A stretch of 42,014 nucleotides of DNA from Nitrospira sp. (lineage in GTDB: Bacteria > Nitrospirota > Thermodesulfovibrionia > Thermodesulfovibrionales > SM23-35). A program made the translations under genes and the position numbers. Position 1 is the first letter of the stretch, and every line of letters starts with the position of its first letter. The DNA is taken from positions 1-42,014 of the forward strand of contig VGWX01000012.1 of NCBI GenBank assembly GCA_016873615.1, in the 5' to 3' direction. Below, piece after piece: positions 7,107-14,952 of the stretch. The notes under the pieces were generated by a model. The model was given only the letters and a program-made list of their open reading frames with translations. It had not been told where the DNA came from and did no database searches.

Positions 7107-8783
7107 ATGCATTTCTCGAAGATGCTAATTCCAACTTTAAGGGAAGTGCCTGCTGATGCAGAGGCAGCAAGTCATGTGCTTATGCTGAGGGCGGGATATG
7201 TCAGACAACTTGCATCAGGCTTATACATTTATCTGCCTCTCGGAATCAGGGTCATGGAAAAGATAAACAGGATCCTCCGGGAGGAGATGAACGCCATAGG
7301 AGCGCAGGAAATTACAATGCCGGTGCTTCATCCGGCAGAGGTATGGCAGGAGACAGGCAGGTGGTCTGAAATAGGAGATGAGATGTTCAGGCTGAAGGAC
7401 AGGACAGGCCGTGACATGTGTCTCGGCATGACGCATGAGGAGATAATGACATGGCTGGCGGTAAGGGAAATCCGTTCGTATAGGGACCTTCCGCAGGTAT
7501 GGTATCAGATTCAAGAAAAGCTGAGGGATGAGGCCAGGCCGAAGAGTGGGATACTCAGGACAAGAGAGTTTCTCATGAAGGACAGCTACAGTTTTGATGC
7601 TGACGAAGAAGGGCTTGAAAAGAATTATAAGCTCCACGCAGATGCTTACCATAAAATATTTTCGCGATGCGGGCTGGACTTTTTCATGGTCCAATCAGAC
7701 CCGGGTATGATGGGAGGCGCGACTTCACATGAGTTTATGGCGCCGAGTCCGGCCGGAGAGGATGATGTCGTTTTCTGTGATGTCTGCGGATATGCTGCAA
7801 ATGTAGAGCTTGCCCTTTCAAACCCGGAGAAAATTGAAATAATGGAATGGGAGTTTGAAGATGTTCATACGCCTGAAAAGCGCACTGTCGGTGAGGTATC
7901 CAATTTTCTAAAACTCAGGCCGGAATATTTTATAAAAAGTTTGCTGCTCATCAGTGACAGCGGTCCTCTGCTTGCGCTTGTCAGAGGCGATCAGGAATTG
8001 CATGAAAAGAAGGTCAACAGGATTATAGGCAAACACAGACCTGCAAGCAAGGAAGAGGTGAGGGAAATACTCGGTGTCGAGGCAGGATTCATAGGGCCTG
8101 TGAACCAGAAACTCAGGATTATTGCAGATGCATGCCTTCAGGATGGTATCTATGTCAGCGGCGCAAATAAGCCGCATTATCATTCAAAAGGTATAAGACC
8201 GGGCAGGCATTTTACAGCAGAATGGCATGACATAACTCTCGCAAAGAAAGGTGACACGTGCGCGAAGTGCAATGCCCTGATACGGATCGAGCGTGTGATC
8301 GAGATCGGCAATATCTTCATGCTCGGGACAAAATACTCAGCCCCTCTGAAGGCATTCTATCTCGATGAGAAAGGTGAGGAAAAACCGATCATAATGGGGA
8401 GTTACGGGATAGGACCTGCACGCATCGCTGCTGCAGCAATAGAGCAGAATCACGACAAGGATGGAATAATCTGGCCCAAAAGCATTGCGCCGTTCGGTGT
8501 GGAGATCCTGCCGTTGAATGTAAAGGATGCAGGAACAATGAAAACCACGGAAAGGGTATATAATGACTTGACGGCAAAAGGGATTGAGGTCTTGATGGAT
8601 GACCGTGATGAAAGGGCAGGGGTAAAATTCAAGGATGCTGATCTGATCGGTATCCCGATCCATATTATTATCGGCGAAAAGAACCTTAAAGAAGGACTTA
8701 TAGAGATAAAGGACCGAAGAACAAAAGAAATTATGAAGGTGAAGATTGAGGATACAATAGAGCATATTGCATCCTCCTGGTAG
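7107..8783 (+). CDS. proS: Prolyl-tRNA synthetase
   Basis: This class II aminoacyl-tRNA synthetase charges tRNA-Pro. The protein begins MHFSKMLIPTLREVPADAEA and has motif 1 (GLYIYLPLGIRVMEKI), motif 2 (RDEARPKSGILRTREFLMKD), an inserted editing domain of the YbaK type at about residues 240-380 (SLLLISDSG, LALVRGDQELHEKKVN), motif 3 (GSYGIGPARIAAA) and a C-terminal anticodon-binding domain. The length of 558 residues is that of the bacterial form. I chose the ATG at 7107, 4 bases after the ribosome site CTGGAGG; upstream in-frame codons run into the decayed region. Confidence 0.96.
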   Translation: MHFSKMLIPTLREVPADAEAASHVLMLRAGYVRQLASGLYIYLPLGIRVMEKINRILREEMNAIGAQEITMPVLHPAEVWQETGRWSEIGDEMFRLKDRTGRDMCLGMTHEEIMTWLAVREIRSYRDLPQVWYQIQEKLRDEARPKSGILRTREFLMKDSYSFDADEEGLEKNYKLHADAYHKIFSRCGLDFFMVQSDPGMMGGATSHEFMAPSPAGEDDVVFCDVCGYAANVELALSNPEKIEIMEWEFEDVHTPEKRTVGEVSNFLKLRPEYFIKSLLLISDSGPLLALVRGDQELHEKKVNRIIGKHRPASKEEVREILGVEAGFIGPVNQKLRIIADACLQDGIYVSGANKPHYHSKGIRPGRHFTAEWHDITLAKKGDTCAKCNALIRIERVIEIGNIFMLGTKYSAPLKAFYLDEKGEEKPIIMGSYGIGPARIAAAAIEQNHDKDGIIWPKSIAPFGVEILPLNVKDAGTMKTTERVYNDLTAKGIEVLMDDRDERAGVKFKDADLIGIPIHIIIGEKNLKEGLIEIKDRRTKEIMKVKIEDTIEHIASSW

Positions 8784-8814
8784 ACTTTTAGAAAATATTT
8801 TCATGGAGGGGGAA

Positions 8815-9174
8815 ATGGACTTCTGGGAGAAGATAAAAAGTGATATTCAGAAAGGGATCAAAGAAGGTTTTGGAATAGTCAGGGAAGGTGTGACTGTTGC
8901 AAGGGCAAAAGCAGAGGAACTTACTGAAGAAGGCAAAAGAAGGCTGAAGGTTTTTGAGCTGAAGACCAAAGTCCAGAGGGAGATATCAGAACTTGGCGGC
9001 AGGGTATATGCCGTCAGCGAGAAGCTAAAAAATCCCATGTTGGATAAGAAGGCAAAAGCAGTTATCGCCCGAATTAAGAAACTCGAGACACAGATAACCA
9101 AACTGGAAGTCAAAAAGAAGGCGGCATTCAGGAAAACAACACCAAAGCGAGTCATTAAACCAAAAGGCAAATAA
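8815..9174 (+). CDS. Small charged coiled-coil protein, unknown
   Basis: The product is 119 residues from the ATG at 8815, which sits just after GGAGGGGG. It is rich in Lys and Glu: an amphipathic start (MDFWEKIKSDIQKGIKEGFG), a long helical segment, and a basic tail (FRKTTPKRVIKPKGK). No enzyme motif is visible. It follows proS by 31 bases and precedes the LapA-like gene by 18, so it may be co-transcribed with both. Its make-up suggests a cytoplasmic helical protein that might bind nucleic acid or membrane, but that is only inference. Confidence 0.75.
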   Translation: MDFWEKIKSDIQKGIKEGFGIVREGVTVARAKAEELTEEGKRRLKVFELKTKVQREISELGGRVYAVSEKLKNPMLDKKAKAVIARIKKLETQITKLEVKKKAAFRKTTPKRVIKPKGK

Positions 9175-9192
9175 TATATAAAGGAAATGAAC

Positions 9193-9420
9193 ATGGCAAC
9201 CATCATCATTTTATTGATTGTATTGTTTCTTGTGGCTGTATTTTCTGTTCAGAATGCTGTGCCAGTGGCTATAACCTTCTTTTTCTGGAGATTTGAAGCA
9301 TCTCTTGCAATAGTCATTTTTCTCTCGGTACTATGCGGTATGATTGCAGGGGCAATTATCGTATCACTGATTAGAGGTAAATCAACGGCAAAGAAGGAAG
9401 AAAAAACATCTGCGATATAG
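9193..9420 (+). CDS. LapA-domain inner membrane protein
   Basis: This is a 75-residue protein with two transmembrane helices (IIILLIVLFLVAVFSVQNA and a second around LAIVIFLSVLCGMIAGAIIV) and a short Lys-rich cytoplasmic tail. The VFSVQNAVPVAITFFFWRFEASLAIVI-type pattern fits the LapA_dom/DUF1049 family linked to lipopolysaccharide assembly. The ATG at 9193 has AAGGA 7 bases upstream; the ATG at 9187 is too close to it. Confidence 0.85.
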   Translation: MATIIILLIVLFLVAVFSVQNAVPVAITFFFWRFEASLAIVIFLSVLCGMIAGAIIVSLIRGKSTAKKEEKTSAI

Positions 9421-9456
9421 TTTTCTATAAATATGGATCAGGCAAATAACCCGAAT

Positions 9457-9678
9457 AATGCAATTAACCACAGAGTACACGGAGAAACATTTTGATAATA
9501 AAAGAGAAGCTATCAGTTTTTATAATTTGCTCTGTGCACTATTTTATGCAGGATTGAGTCTTGATTGTTTTCAAAAAAATAACATGAGTACACAGAGAAT
9601 TGCTTGAAATTAAAAGTATTTTTAAAGTATAAAAACCCTCGGTGAACTCTGTGGTTTTATCCAAATGCATTTTTTGGG
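9457..9678 (+). repeat. 222-bp dispersed non-coding repeat, copy 2
   Basis: This is the inverted partner of 165-386. It begins AATGCAATTAACCACAGAG and ends TTTTATCCAAATGCATTTTT plus GGG, with AACCACAGAG / CTCTGTGGTT near the two ends. It fills the intergenic space between two gene ends (9420 and 9696). No ORF is convincing. The pair brackets about 9 kb (387-9456) in inverted orientation, which could serve as recombination sites. Confidence 0.8.
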
Positions 9679-9695
9679 ATAATAGCTCAAGTAAA

Positions 9696-10313
9696 TCAAT
9701 ATGTAAGCAACTCTTTTTTTACAGCTCCTTCTCTCAGAATTCTTGTATCTTCAGTTGTTACATCCACAATGGTCGACGGAAGGCCGCCGGGGGAAGGGCC
9801 ACAGTCGATTATTAATTCTATTTGATCCCCAAAATAGCGCATAACCGTTTCTGCGTCCCGTGCCGGGGGCATACCTGACGGGTTAGCGCTTGTTGCAGTA
9901 AAAGGGAAACGGGCATGTTTTGCGAGGTGAAGGGCAAATGATTCTCCGGGGATTCTGACGGCTACCTTATGAGTGCCTGCAGTTATAAACTCGGACAGAT
10001 GTTTTTTTGCAGGGAAAAGCAGGGTGAGCGGGCCTGGCCAGAATCTCTCCATGAGTTTTATTGCTGAATTGTTTATATCAGCTGCAATTGAGGACAACTG
10101 CCCTTTATGCCCTATAATCAAGGGCATTGCCTTCTCCCGGGGCCTATGTTTTATCTCATAGAGCCTTTGCAGAGAAGTTTCTTTATCAAATTTTGCGCCC
10201 AGGCCGTAAAATGTCTCGGTAGGGTAAGCAATAATGCCTCCAGTTTTCAGTACATCGACTGCACTGTGCAGAACCTGATCGCGGTTTTTATGGTTCATTT
10301 TTATCAAGAGCAT
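9696..10313 (-). CDS. Sua5/YciO/YrdC-family protein (threonylcarbamoyl-AMP synthase)
   Basis: The family makes threonylcarbamoyl-AMP from threonine, bicarbonate and ATP for the t6A37 tRNA modification. The 205-residue protein has AYPTETFYGLGAKF, the KxR-type basic motif in YEIKHRPREKAMPLI, FWPGPLTLLF and the nucleotide-binding TATSANPSGMPPA. It is a single-domain (TsaC-length) form without the extra Sua5 domain. The start context is weak: no clear ribosome site precedes the ATG at 10313, and a second ATG (10298) is possible. Some family members are paralogues of unknown function, so the exact substrate is not proven. Confidence 0.9.
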   Translation of the reverse strand: MLLIKMNHKNRDQVLHSAVDVLKTGGIIAYPTETFYGLGAKFDKETSLQRLYEIKHRPREKAMPLIIGHKGQLSSIAADINNSAIKLMERFWPGPLTLLFPAKKHLSEFITAGTHKVAVRIPGESFALHLAKHARFPFTATSANPSGMPPARDAETVMRYFGDQIELIIDCGPSPGGLPSTIVDVTTEDTRILREGAVKKELLTY

Positions 10314-10408
10314 CGCAAAATACTACCATAGAGACAGGGATTTTTACAGAATGTTGTTGTTTATGCAATATTTTAAGGTAAAAAATATTTTTAAAATCAA
10401 TTCTTTTG

Positions 10409-10437
10409 TTGACATTAATAACTTTTTACTTTAATAT
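10409..10437 (+). promoter_or_regulatory. Sigma-70-type promoter for the coiled-coil lipoprotein
   Basis: TTGACA at 10409-10414 and TAATAT at 10432-10437 are separated by 17 bases, in an A/T-rich intergenic stretch. The ribosome site GAAAGGAGG follows just before the ATG at 10474. Confidence 0.6.
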
Positions 10438-10473
10438 TTAAAAAAATGATTTTAATGAGAAAGGAGGTGCAAA

Positions 10474-10875
10474 ATGAAAAAAGTAGTACTTTTAGTCCTT
10501 TCTTTATCTTTATTATTGGTAACTGGCTGCGCTACAAAAGATTATGTGAAGCAGCAGATTGATCCGTTGATCGACAGGATCAGCAGGCTTGAGGCGAGGG
10601 TTTCAGCTGTTGAGTCCAAGGTTAATGCTCTTGAAGGCAAGGTCGCTGAAATTGACGCCATTAAAAGAGATGTGCAGCAGGCTAAATCACTGGCTGACGA
10701 TGCCATGAAAACAGCAAAAGAGTGCTGTAACAAGGCTGATGCTGCCATGAAGAAAGCCGAGGAAGCTGCAAAGAAAGCTGAAGCTGCAGCTGCAAAGGCT
10801 GAAGCCGCAGCAGAGAGAGCAGAAAACGCTGCCAAGAAGTGCGAAAAGTCATTTGAATTGCAGCAGAAGAAATAA
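10474..10875 (+). CDS. Alanine-rich coiled-coil lipoprotein (Lpp-like)
   Basis: The protein has 133 residues and a clear lipoprotein signal (MKKVVLLVLSLSLLLVTGCA, lipobox VTGC). A long heptad coiled coil (ISRLEARVSAVESKVNALEG) then passes into an Ala/Lys/Glu helix with repeated AAKKAEAAAAKAEAAAERAE. That architecture resembles Braun-type lipoproteins and alanine-zipper outer-membrane lipoproteins. It may tether or space the envelope. An L,D-transpeptidase gene lies convergently next door, which is suggestive because such enzymes attach Lpp to peptidoglycan, but the C-terminal ...QQKK needs testing as an attachment site. Confidence 0.85.
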   Translation: MKKVVLLVLSLSLLLVTGCATKDYVKQQIDPLIDRISRLEARVSAVESKVNALEGKVAEIDAIKRDVQQAKSLADDAMKTAKECCNKADAAMKKAEEAAKKAEAAAAKAEAAAERAENAAKKCEKSFELQQKK

Positions 10876-10896
10876 GTTTTTAGAATCTTTATCAGA

Positions 10897-10940
10897 AGGG
10901 GTTGGGGGATTTTTAGTAATCCACCAGCCCCTCAGTTTTT
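10897..10940 (+). terminator. Terminator after the coiled-coil lipoprotein gene
   Basis: AGGGGTTGGGGGATT pairs with TAATCCACCAGCCCCT around the loop TTTAG, and a T-run follows at 10936-10940. The right arm overlaps the last codons of the convergent L,D-transpeptidase gene. Confidence 0.55.
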
Positions 10941-11842
10941 GTTGACTTCGTTATATCGACAGGAATTCCTTTTTTCTCCTTAAGGGCGGCCAGCATTTTA
11001 TCTTTATCAATATTTTCATAGAGGTTTTTCTTTCTTAGCAATTGCACCGCTTCGTTGAAATAATTAGTATGCATATAATCATCTTTATGTATTTCGATAA
11101 AAATCCTGCTGTTCAGCATACCAACTTTAACGGGCTGGCGTATTATTGTAACCTTTGTTTTATTGGGTACTGCCTGGAAAAGTTTCGGAATATCTTCAGG
11201 GTACATTCTTATACATCCGTGACTTGCTCTTCTCCCAACAGCGAATGGCCTGTTTGTTCCATGGATGAGAACGCTTTTCGCCGAGAGTCTGAGCGCATGA
11301 GAGCCAAGGGGATTATCAGGCCCGGGAGGAACAACCCGGGGCAATTCAGGTTTTTCTTTCCTGATAGATTCAGGCACATGCCAGCTTGGCTTTACTAATT
11401 TTTCTGTTATTTTGAAAACTCCAACGGGCGTCTCGTTGCCTTCGCTGCCGATTCCTATAGGATAAGTTCTAACTATGGCTGCGCTGTGTTTTGAAAAATA
11501 ATACAGCCTCATCTCCGAAAGATTTATGATAATTCCATCATATGATGCCGTGTCCGGCAATATCCATGAAGTGGGAATAGTAATTGATTTGCCACTGCCG
11601 GGGATAAAAGGATCAACTCCCGGATTTGCATCAACAATTGCGTTATAGCCGATTCCGAACCTTCGCGCAACTTCGATTAAAGACTCGTCACCTTTAATTT
11701 TATGGGTTTTTACTGAACCGATTACTGTATTGGTATTAGCATAAGAATAAATCTGGAAGGCGTCTGACGGTGAGGAAAACCCACAGATTACTATAAATAT
11801 GAATATGGAATATATCCTGCACATATATTTGATAGTACCCAA
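10913..11842 (-). CDS. L,D-transpeptidase with LysM-like domain
   Basis: This periplasmic enzyme forms 3-3 peptidoglycan cross-links or attaches lipoproteins. The protein has a signal peptide (IYSIFIFIVICGFSSPSDA), a LysM-type segment at about residues 46-92 (HKIKGDESLIEVARRFGIGY), and a YkuD domain with HGTNRPFAVGRRASHGC at 194-210. That gives the catalytic His and Cys of the HGT...SHGC signature. Its 309 residues are normal for the ErfK/YbiS/YcfS group. An in-frame ATG seven residues later could be the true start. The neighbouring convergent Lpp-like gene may encode its substrate. Confidence 0.93.
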   Translation of the reverse strand: MGTIKYMCRIYSIFIFIVICGFSSPSDAFQIYSYANTNTVIGSVKTHKIKGDESLIEVARRFGIGYNAIVDANPGVDPFIPGSGKSITIPTSWILPDTASYDGIIINLSEMRLYYFSKHSAAIVRTYPIGIGSEGNETPVGVFKITEKLVKPSWHVPESIRKEKPELPRVVPPGPDNPLGSHALRLSAKSVLIHGTNRPFAVGRRASHGCIRMYPEDIPKLFQAVPNKTKVTIIRQPVKVGMLNSRIFIEIHKDDYMHTNYFNEAVQLLRKKNLYENIDKDKMLAALKEKKGIPVDITKSTKTEGLVDY

Positions 11843-11911
11843 CGAGAAGTGTGAAATTCAAGTGATATTCTTACAGAAAGTGCAGATAAAGGGATATCGT
11901 TTTGCATGCCT

Positions 11912-11939
11912 TTGACATATATGTAATTGTTCTGATATT
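11912..11939 (+). promoter_or_regulatory. Promoter driving fluoride riboswitch 1
   Basis: TTGACA at 11912-11917 is followed after 16 bases by GATATT (11934-11939). This predicts a transcript start near 11945, at the first base of the riboswitch. Confidence 0.55.
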
Positions 11940-11943
11940 TTAT

Positions 11944-12003
11944 TAACGGTGATGGGGTTCGCCATTAACCGTCCCGATGAATATCGGGACTGATAACTCC
12001 TGC
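11944..12003 (+). ncRNA. Fluoride riboswitch (crcB motif) 1
   Basis: The segment GGTGATGGGGTTCGCC, then AACCG, a GTCCCGAT/ATCGGGAC hairpin and TGATAACTCCTGC matches the conserved core of the fluoride (crcB) riboswitch (GG-GAUGG-GUUCGCC, AACCG, UGAU-ACUCCU). The 3' end of the aptamer also forms the left arm of the terminator at 11995-12031, so fluoride binding would keep the terminator from forming and allow read-through. It precedes the antiporter gene by 40 bases after the T-run. Confidence 0.92.
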
Positions 12004-12031
12004 TGAATATAACTTTTGGTAGGAGTTTTTT
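11995..12031 (+). terminator. Riboswitch-controlled intrinsic terminator 1
   Basis: AACTCCTGC (11995-12003) pairs with GTAGGAGTT (12019-12027), and TTTTTT ends at 12031. The left arm is shared with the aptamer, the usual OFF-without-ligand design. Confidence 0.85.
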
Positions 12032-12071
12032 AGTTCCTGCCGAAAAATAGAAATCCAGAGGAAGAGAATAC

Positions 12072-13208
12072 ATGGAAATCCAATGGTTTCAGGCAGCTTT
12101 ATGGATAGGGCTTGCGCTTCTTGCAGCTGTCCTCTCTGTAAGAATTGCTATTTCTATTGCGTTACTTGAAATAATCGTTGGTGTAATCGGCGGAAATTTC
12201 CTGCCTTTGCAGAGAACCGAGTGGGTGAACTTCCTTGCCGGATTCGGCAGCATTCTCCTAACTTTTCTTGCAGGCGCTGAAGTCGATCCCGAGGTGATGA
12301 AAAAGAAGTTCAAAGAGAGTATGACCATCGGCGTATTGAGCTTTTTTGCGCCGTTTCTCGGCGTTATGGCTTATGCCTACTATGTAGCCGGATGGAGTCT
12401 TCCTGAAGCACAGATCGCAGGCATTGCGCTCTCAACAACATCTGTCGCTGTCATTTATTCCGTAATGATAGAATCAGGATATAATAAGACAGAACTCGGG
12501 AAAATCATCATTGCAGCCACCTTTATCACTGATTTGGGGACGGTAATTGCATTGGGAATTCTCTTCGCTAACTACAACTGGTATATGCTGATATTTATTG
12601 CAGTGACAGCTATGACCCTTTTTCTGCTTCCCAAATTTGTTCCATGGTTTTTTCATAAAGTTGGAAGCCGTATAAGCGAGCCCGAGACCAAGTTTATTTT
12701 CCTGATACTCTTCGGACTCGGGGCGCTCGCTGTCATGGCAAAAAGTGAGGCTGTGCTCCCGGCATATCTCGTTGGGATGGTTCTCGCTCCGTTCTTTCTT
12801 GCGAACAGCACTTTAAGCCACAGGATGAGAGTAACTGCCTTTACGATGCTGACGCCCTTCTATTTTCTCAAGGCAGGCTCATTGGTCCAACTCCCGACGA
12901 TTTGGAACAGTGCTGCCTTGATAGCGCTGTTTCTTATCCTGAAGGTTGCAGCGAAATTCATAGGGATATGGCCGACGATGGAGATCTTTAAATTTACCCG
13001 GAAGGAGAACATGTACACGACCCTGTTAATGTCGACCGGTCTCACATTCGGGTCGATTTCGGCCCTTTTTGGATATACAAATAAAATAATAAACCAGGAG
13101 CAGTATACAATCCTTCTGACAGTGGTTATACTTTCAGCAGTGGTACCGACGATTATTGCCCAGAGGTGGTTTCAACCTGATTTAAAAAAGGAGGGGGAAA
13201 ATGTTTAA
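12072..13208 (+). CDS. CPA2-type Na+/H+ antiporter-like membrane protein
   Basis: The 378-residue protein has about 11-12 hydrophobic helices and the look of the Na+/H+ exchanger (CPA2/KefB-like) membrane domain: FLAGAEVDPEVMKKKFKES, AQIAGIALSTTSVAVIYSVM and IIIAATFITDLGTVIAL, where ITDLGT holds the conserved Asp of the ion site. No TrkA-N regulatory domain is attached. It lies directly behind fluoride riboswitch 1, so its expression should rise with cytoplasmic fluoride. Antiporters are among the gene classes known behind this riboswitch. The last 8 bases overlap the UspA gene, so the two are translationally coupled. The transported ion (Na+, K+, H+, perhaps F-) cannot be read from the sequence. 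Confidence 0.88.
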   Translation: MEIQWFQAALWIGLALLAAVLSVRIAISIALLEIIVGVIGGNFLPLQRTEWVNFLAGFGSILLTFLAGAEVDPEVMKKKFKESMTIGVLSFFAPFLGVMAYAYYVAGWSLPEAQIAGIALSTTSVAVIYSVMIESGYNKTELGKIIIAATFITDLGTVIALGILFANYNWYMLIFIAVTAMTLFLLPKFVPWFFHKVGSRISEPETKFIFLILFGLGALAVMAKSEAVLPAYLVGMVLAPFFLANSTLSHRMRVTAFTMLTPFYFLKAGSLVQLPTIWNSAALIALFLILKVAAKFIGIWPTMEIFKFTRKENMYTTLLMSTGLTFGSISALFGYTNKIINQEQYTILLTVVILSAVVPTIIAQRWFQPDLKKEGENV

Positions 13209-13623
13209 GAAGATTTTGGTAGCCAATGACGGCTCTGACGGCGCTAAGAAAGCTCTTAAGGTCGCCATAGAACTTGCAAGAAAATATAACGCCGAGCTTC
13301 ACAGTATATCGGTAGAAGAGGGTGTGCCTCATTATGCGGCAACAATCGGTGAGGTGGAAGAGTACCGGAAGGAAGCGAACGGCTTTTTCCGTAACATTAA
13401 TGACGAAGCGGTAGAAGAGGCCAAAAAATCCGGTATCACACTGCATATAAAGGTAAAGGCTGGACATGAGGTCGAGACAATCGTCAATTTCTCAAAGGAA
13501 GGGAATTTTGATCTTCTGGTCATCGGCTTCATGGGACACTCCAAGATATTCGGCAGGGTCTGGGGGTCAACCTCACAGAATATTACAAAGCTGTCTCCCT
13601 GTACAGTGATAGTCGTGAAATAA
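13201..13623 (+). CDS. Universal stress protein (UspA family)
   Basis: A single-domain 140-residue UspA: the start KKILVANDGSDGAKKALKVA, a central LLVIGFMGHSK, and the ATP-binding pattern G-x2-G-x9-GS (GFMGHSKIFGRVWGSTS), all intact. It overlaps the antiporter by 8 bases (the ribosome site AGGAGGGGG sits in the antiporter's last codons), so it should share the fluoride riboswitch control. UspA proteins often partner with antiporters as adenine-nucleotide sensors. Confidence 0.93.
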   Translation: MFKKILVANDGSDGAKKALKVAIELARKYNAELHSISVEEGVPHYAATIGEVEEYRKEANGFFRNINDEAVEEAKKSGITLHIKVKAGHEVETIVNFSKEGNFDLLVIGFMGHSKIFGRVWGSTSQNITKLSPCTVIVVK

Positions 13624-13671
13624 TCAAGGTTATTTATTGTGAACTATTGAAGGAAAAGGACTTTTCATTTT

Positions 13672-14769
13672 TCAGTCGATATGCAGAACCACAGCAAAGC
13701 TGTTGAATAGCGCCCATACCTGATCATTCTCTTGAAACCCTATTTGGTTAGCATTGTCCGTGGTAATAATTGAGCACAGCTCTGTTCCATCAGAAATCCG
13801 CACGATGTATTCTGTGGTTATTTCCCCTTTGCTGATATGTGTAATGGTTCCTATGAACCGGTTCTCAGCCGTAGATTTGGGTTCCTTATCGCTTTTCTGT
13901 AAAATCACCCATGGAGCTTTTACCTCCGCTGTAATCAAAGATCCTGTTTTGAGACCGAGCCGGGATAGGCTGTCATTGGTGATTATTGTTGTTACTGTAT
14001 CTCCGCTCAGCGCAATCATCTCCACTTTTGCCTGAATGTCTCCTTTTTTGATGAGACTGATTTTACCGAAAAAGCTGTTCCGGGCGCTTGTTTTTCTATG
14101 TGATTCCTTTTCAATAAAGTGTTTTGCCACCTGCTGCATATCAGCATCAGAAAAGTTAACATAGGAAGCCGTCATGTTGAGCGTGGAATGGCCCAACATC
14201 TTTTGCACAACAGGTAACGGCATATTGCTCTGCATGAGTTCTATTGCCCGTGATCTCCGTATGCTTTCCGGAGCGCCCGTGGCAGGGGGAATGCCTGACT
14301 CTATTGCCCGTTCATAAAATTTGCGGCGAACATGACCGGGGTCCACTTTAAAGAAGTTGCCCAGATATTTTTTAAAGGCAGGGTTATTCAGTGAAGACTT
14401 AATTTCTTCAGAGAGTGCCTCCGGTATCTGTACCTCCCGAGCCGGCCGACTATTTTTCTTTTCTGTTCTCCCCAGAAACACCAGTCTGCGCCTGAAATCA
14501 ATATCACGGAAGGGGTTGATTGCCAGCACTTCATTCAGTTTGGCACCGGTATAACGTATTAAAAGAAATATCAGAAGGATGCGCCTGCGGGATAAACGAA
14601 CGTCAGCCCGTGGCGCTCCGCCAGCCCAGCTTCGGAATGACTGTTCCATACGATTCATCTGAACCGTATCAAGACAGTGGGATTCATTCGGCATTGAGAC
14701 AATGCGCGCATGGCTTGTTCGCTCAGTCACCGGGGACTTTGGTCTTTGTTTTTTATACCGAAACATCAC
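13672..14769 (-). CDS. TunR-like regulator: integrase-fold domain plus two TOBE domains
   Basis: The first 220 residues have a tyrosine-recombinase fold (LLIRYTGAKLNEVLAINP with Arg72; RRSRAIELMQ with Arg171; VVQKMLGHSTLNMTASYVNF with His194 and Tyr203). Two TOBE domains follow (about 232-295 and 300-365), which bind molybdate or tungstate in ModE-type proteins. This integrase-TOBE fusion matches TunR, the tungstate-responsive repressor of Desulfovibrio. The usual His of the H-x-x-R motif is replaced by Glu168, so recombinase activity is doubtful and a DNA-binding role fits better. It is divergent from a TSUP transporter, with an inverted repeat between them. No tup or mod transporter is in the window. 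Confidence 0.8.
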   Translation of the reverse strand: MMFRYKKQRPKSPVTERTSHARIVSMPNESHCLDTVQMNRMEQSFRSWAGGAPRADVRLSRRRILLIFLLIRYTGAKLNEVLAINPFRDIDFRRRLVFLGRTEKKNSRPAREVQIPEALSEEIKSSLNNPAFKKYLGNFFKVDPGHVRRKFYERAIESGIPPATGAPESIRRSRAIELMQSNMPLPVVQKMLGHSTLNMTASYVNFSDADMQQVAKHFIEKESHRKTSARNSFFGKISLIKKGDIQAKVEMIALSGDTVTTIITNDSLSRLGLKTGSLITAEVKAPWVILQKSDKEPKSTAENRFIGTITHISKGEITTEYIVRISDGTELCSIITTDNANQIGFQENDQVWALFNSFAVVLHID

Positions 14770-14888
14770 TCATTATTATAACAGTGACGACCACAGATTG
14801 TTTCTCAGAGTCACTCTCTAAATCCATCTCCTAAAGCATCAAAGTTATCTTCACGATGCTATTGACATCTGATATTTTATATGATACT

Positions 14889-14931
14889 GTTAAAAACACG
14901 ATAACTATATTATTCGTGTTAATAGTTTAAC
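14889..14931. promoter_or_regulatory. Operator-like inverted repeats between the TunR-like and TSUP genes
   Basis: AACACGA (14895-14901) and TCGTGTT (14914-14920) are inverted about an A/T-rich 12-base centre containing TATAT. An outer pair GTTAAA (14889-14894) / TTTAAC (14926-14931) flanks it. The block lies in the divergent intergenic region, 22 bases upstream of the TSUP start, and is the likely binding site of the neighbouring regulator. Confidence 0.55.
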
Positions 14932-14952
14932 ATATTCAAGAAGGAGGTTCTT

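Noticed and set aside
10542-10835. 97-codon minus-strand Ala/Ser-rich ORF
   Set aside because: It is the antisense of the Ala/Lys coiled-coil lipoprotein, whose composition keeps the opposite frame open.
11858-12073. 71-codon minus-strand ORF before the antiporter
   Set aside because: It covers the promoter and fluoride riboswitch and has no recognisable content.
13653-13672. Small hairpin GAAAAG-GA-CTTTTC plus T-run after the UspA gene
   Set aside because: The 2-base loop is too tight and the stem is A/T rich, so I do not count it as a supported terminator.
13672-14769. Active phage integrase, marking a prophage or island
   Set aside because: The TOBE domains, the lost HxxR His and the absence of att repeats or phage genes fit a regulator instead.
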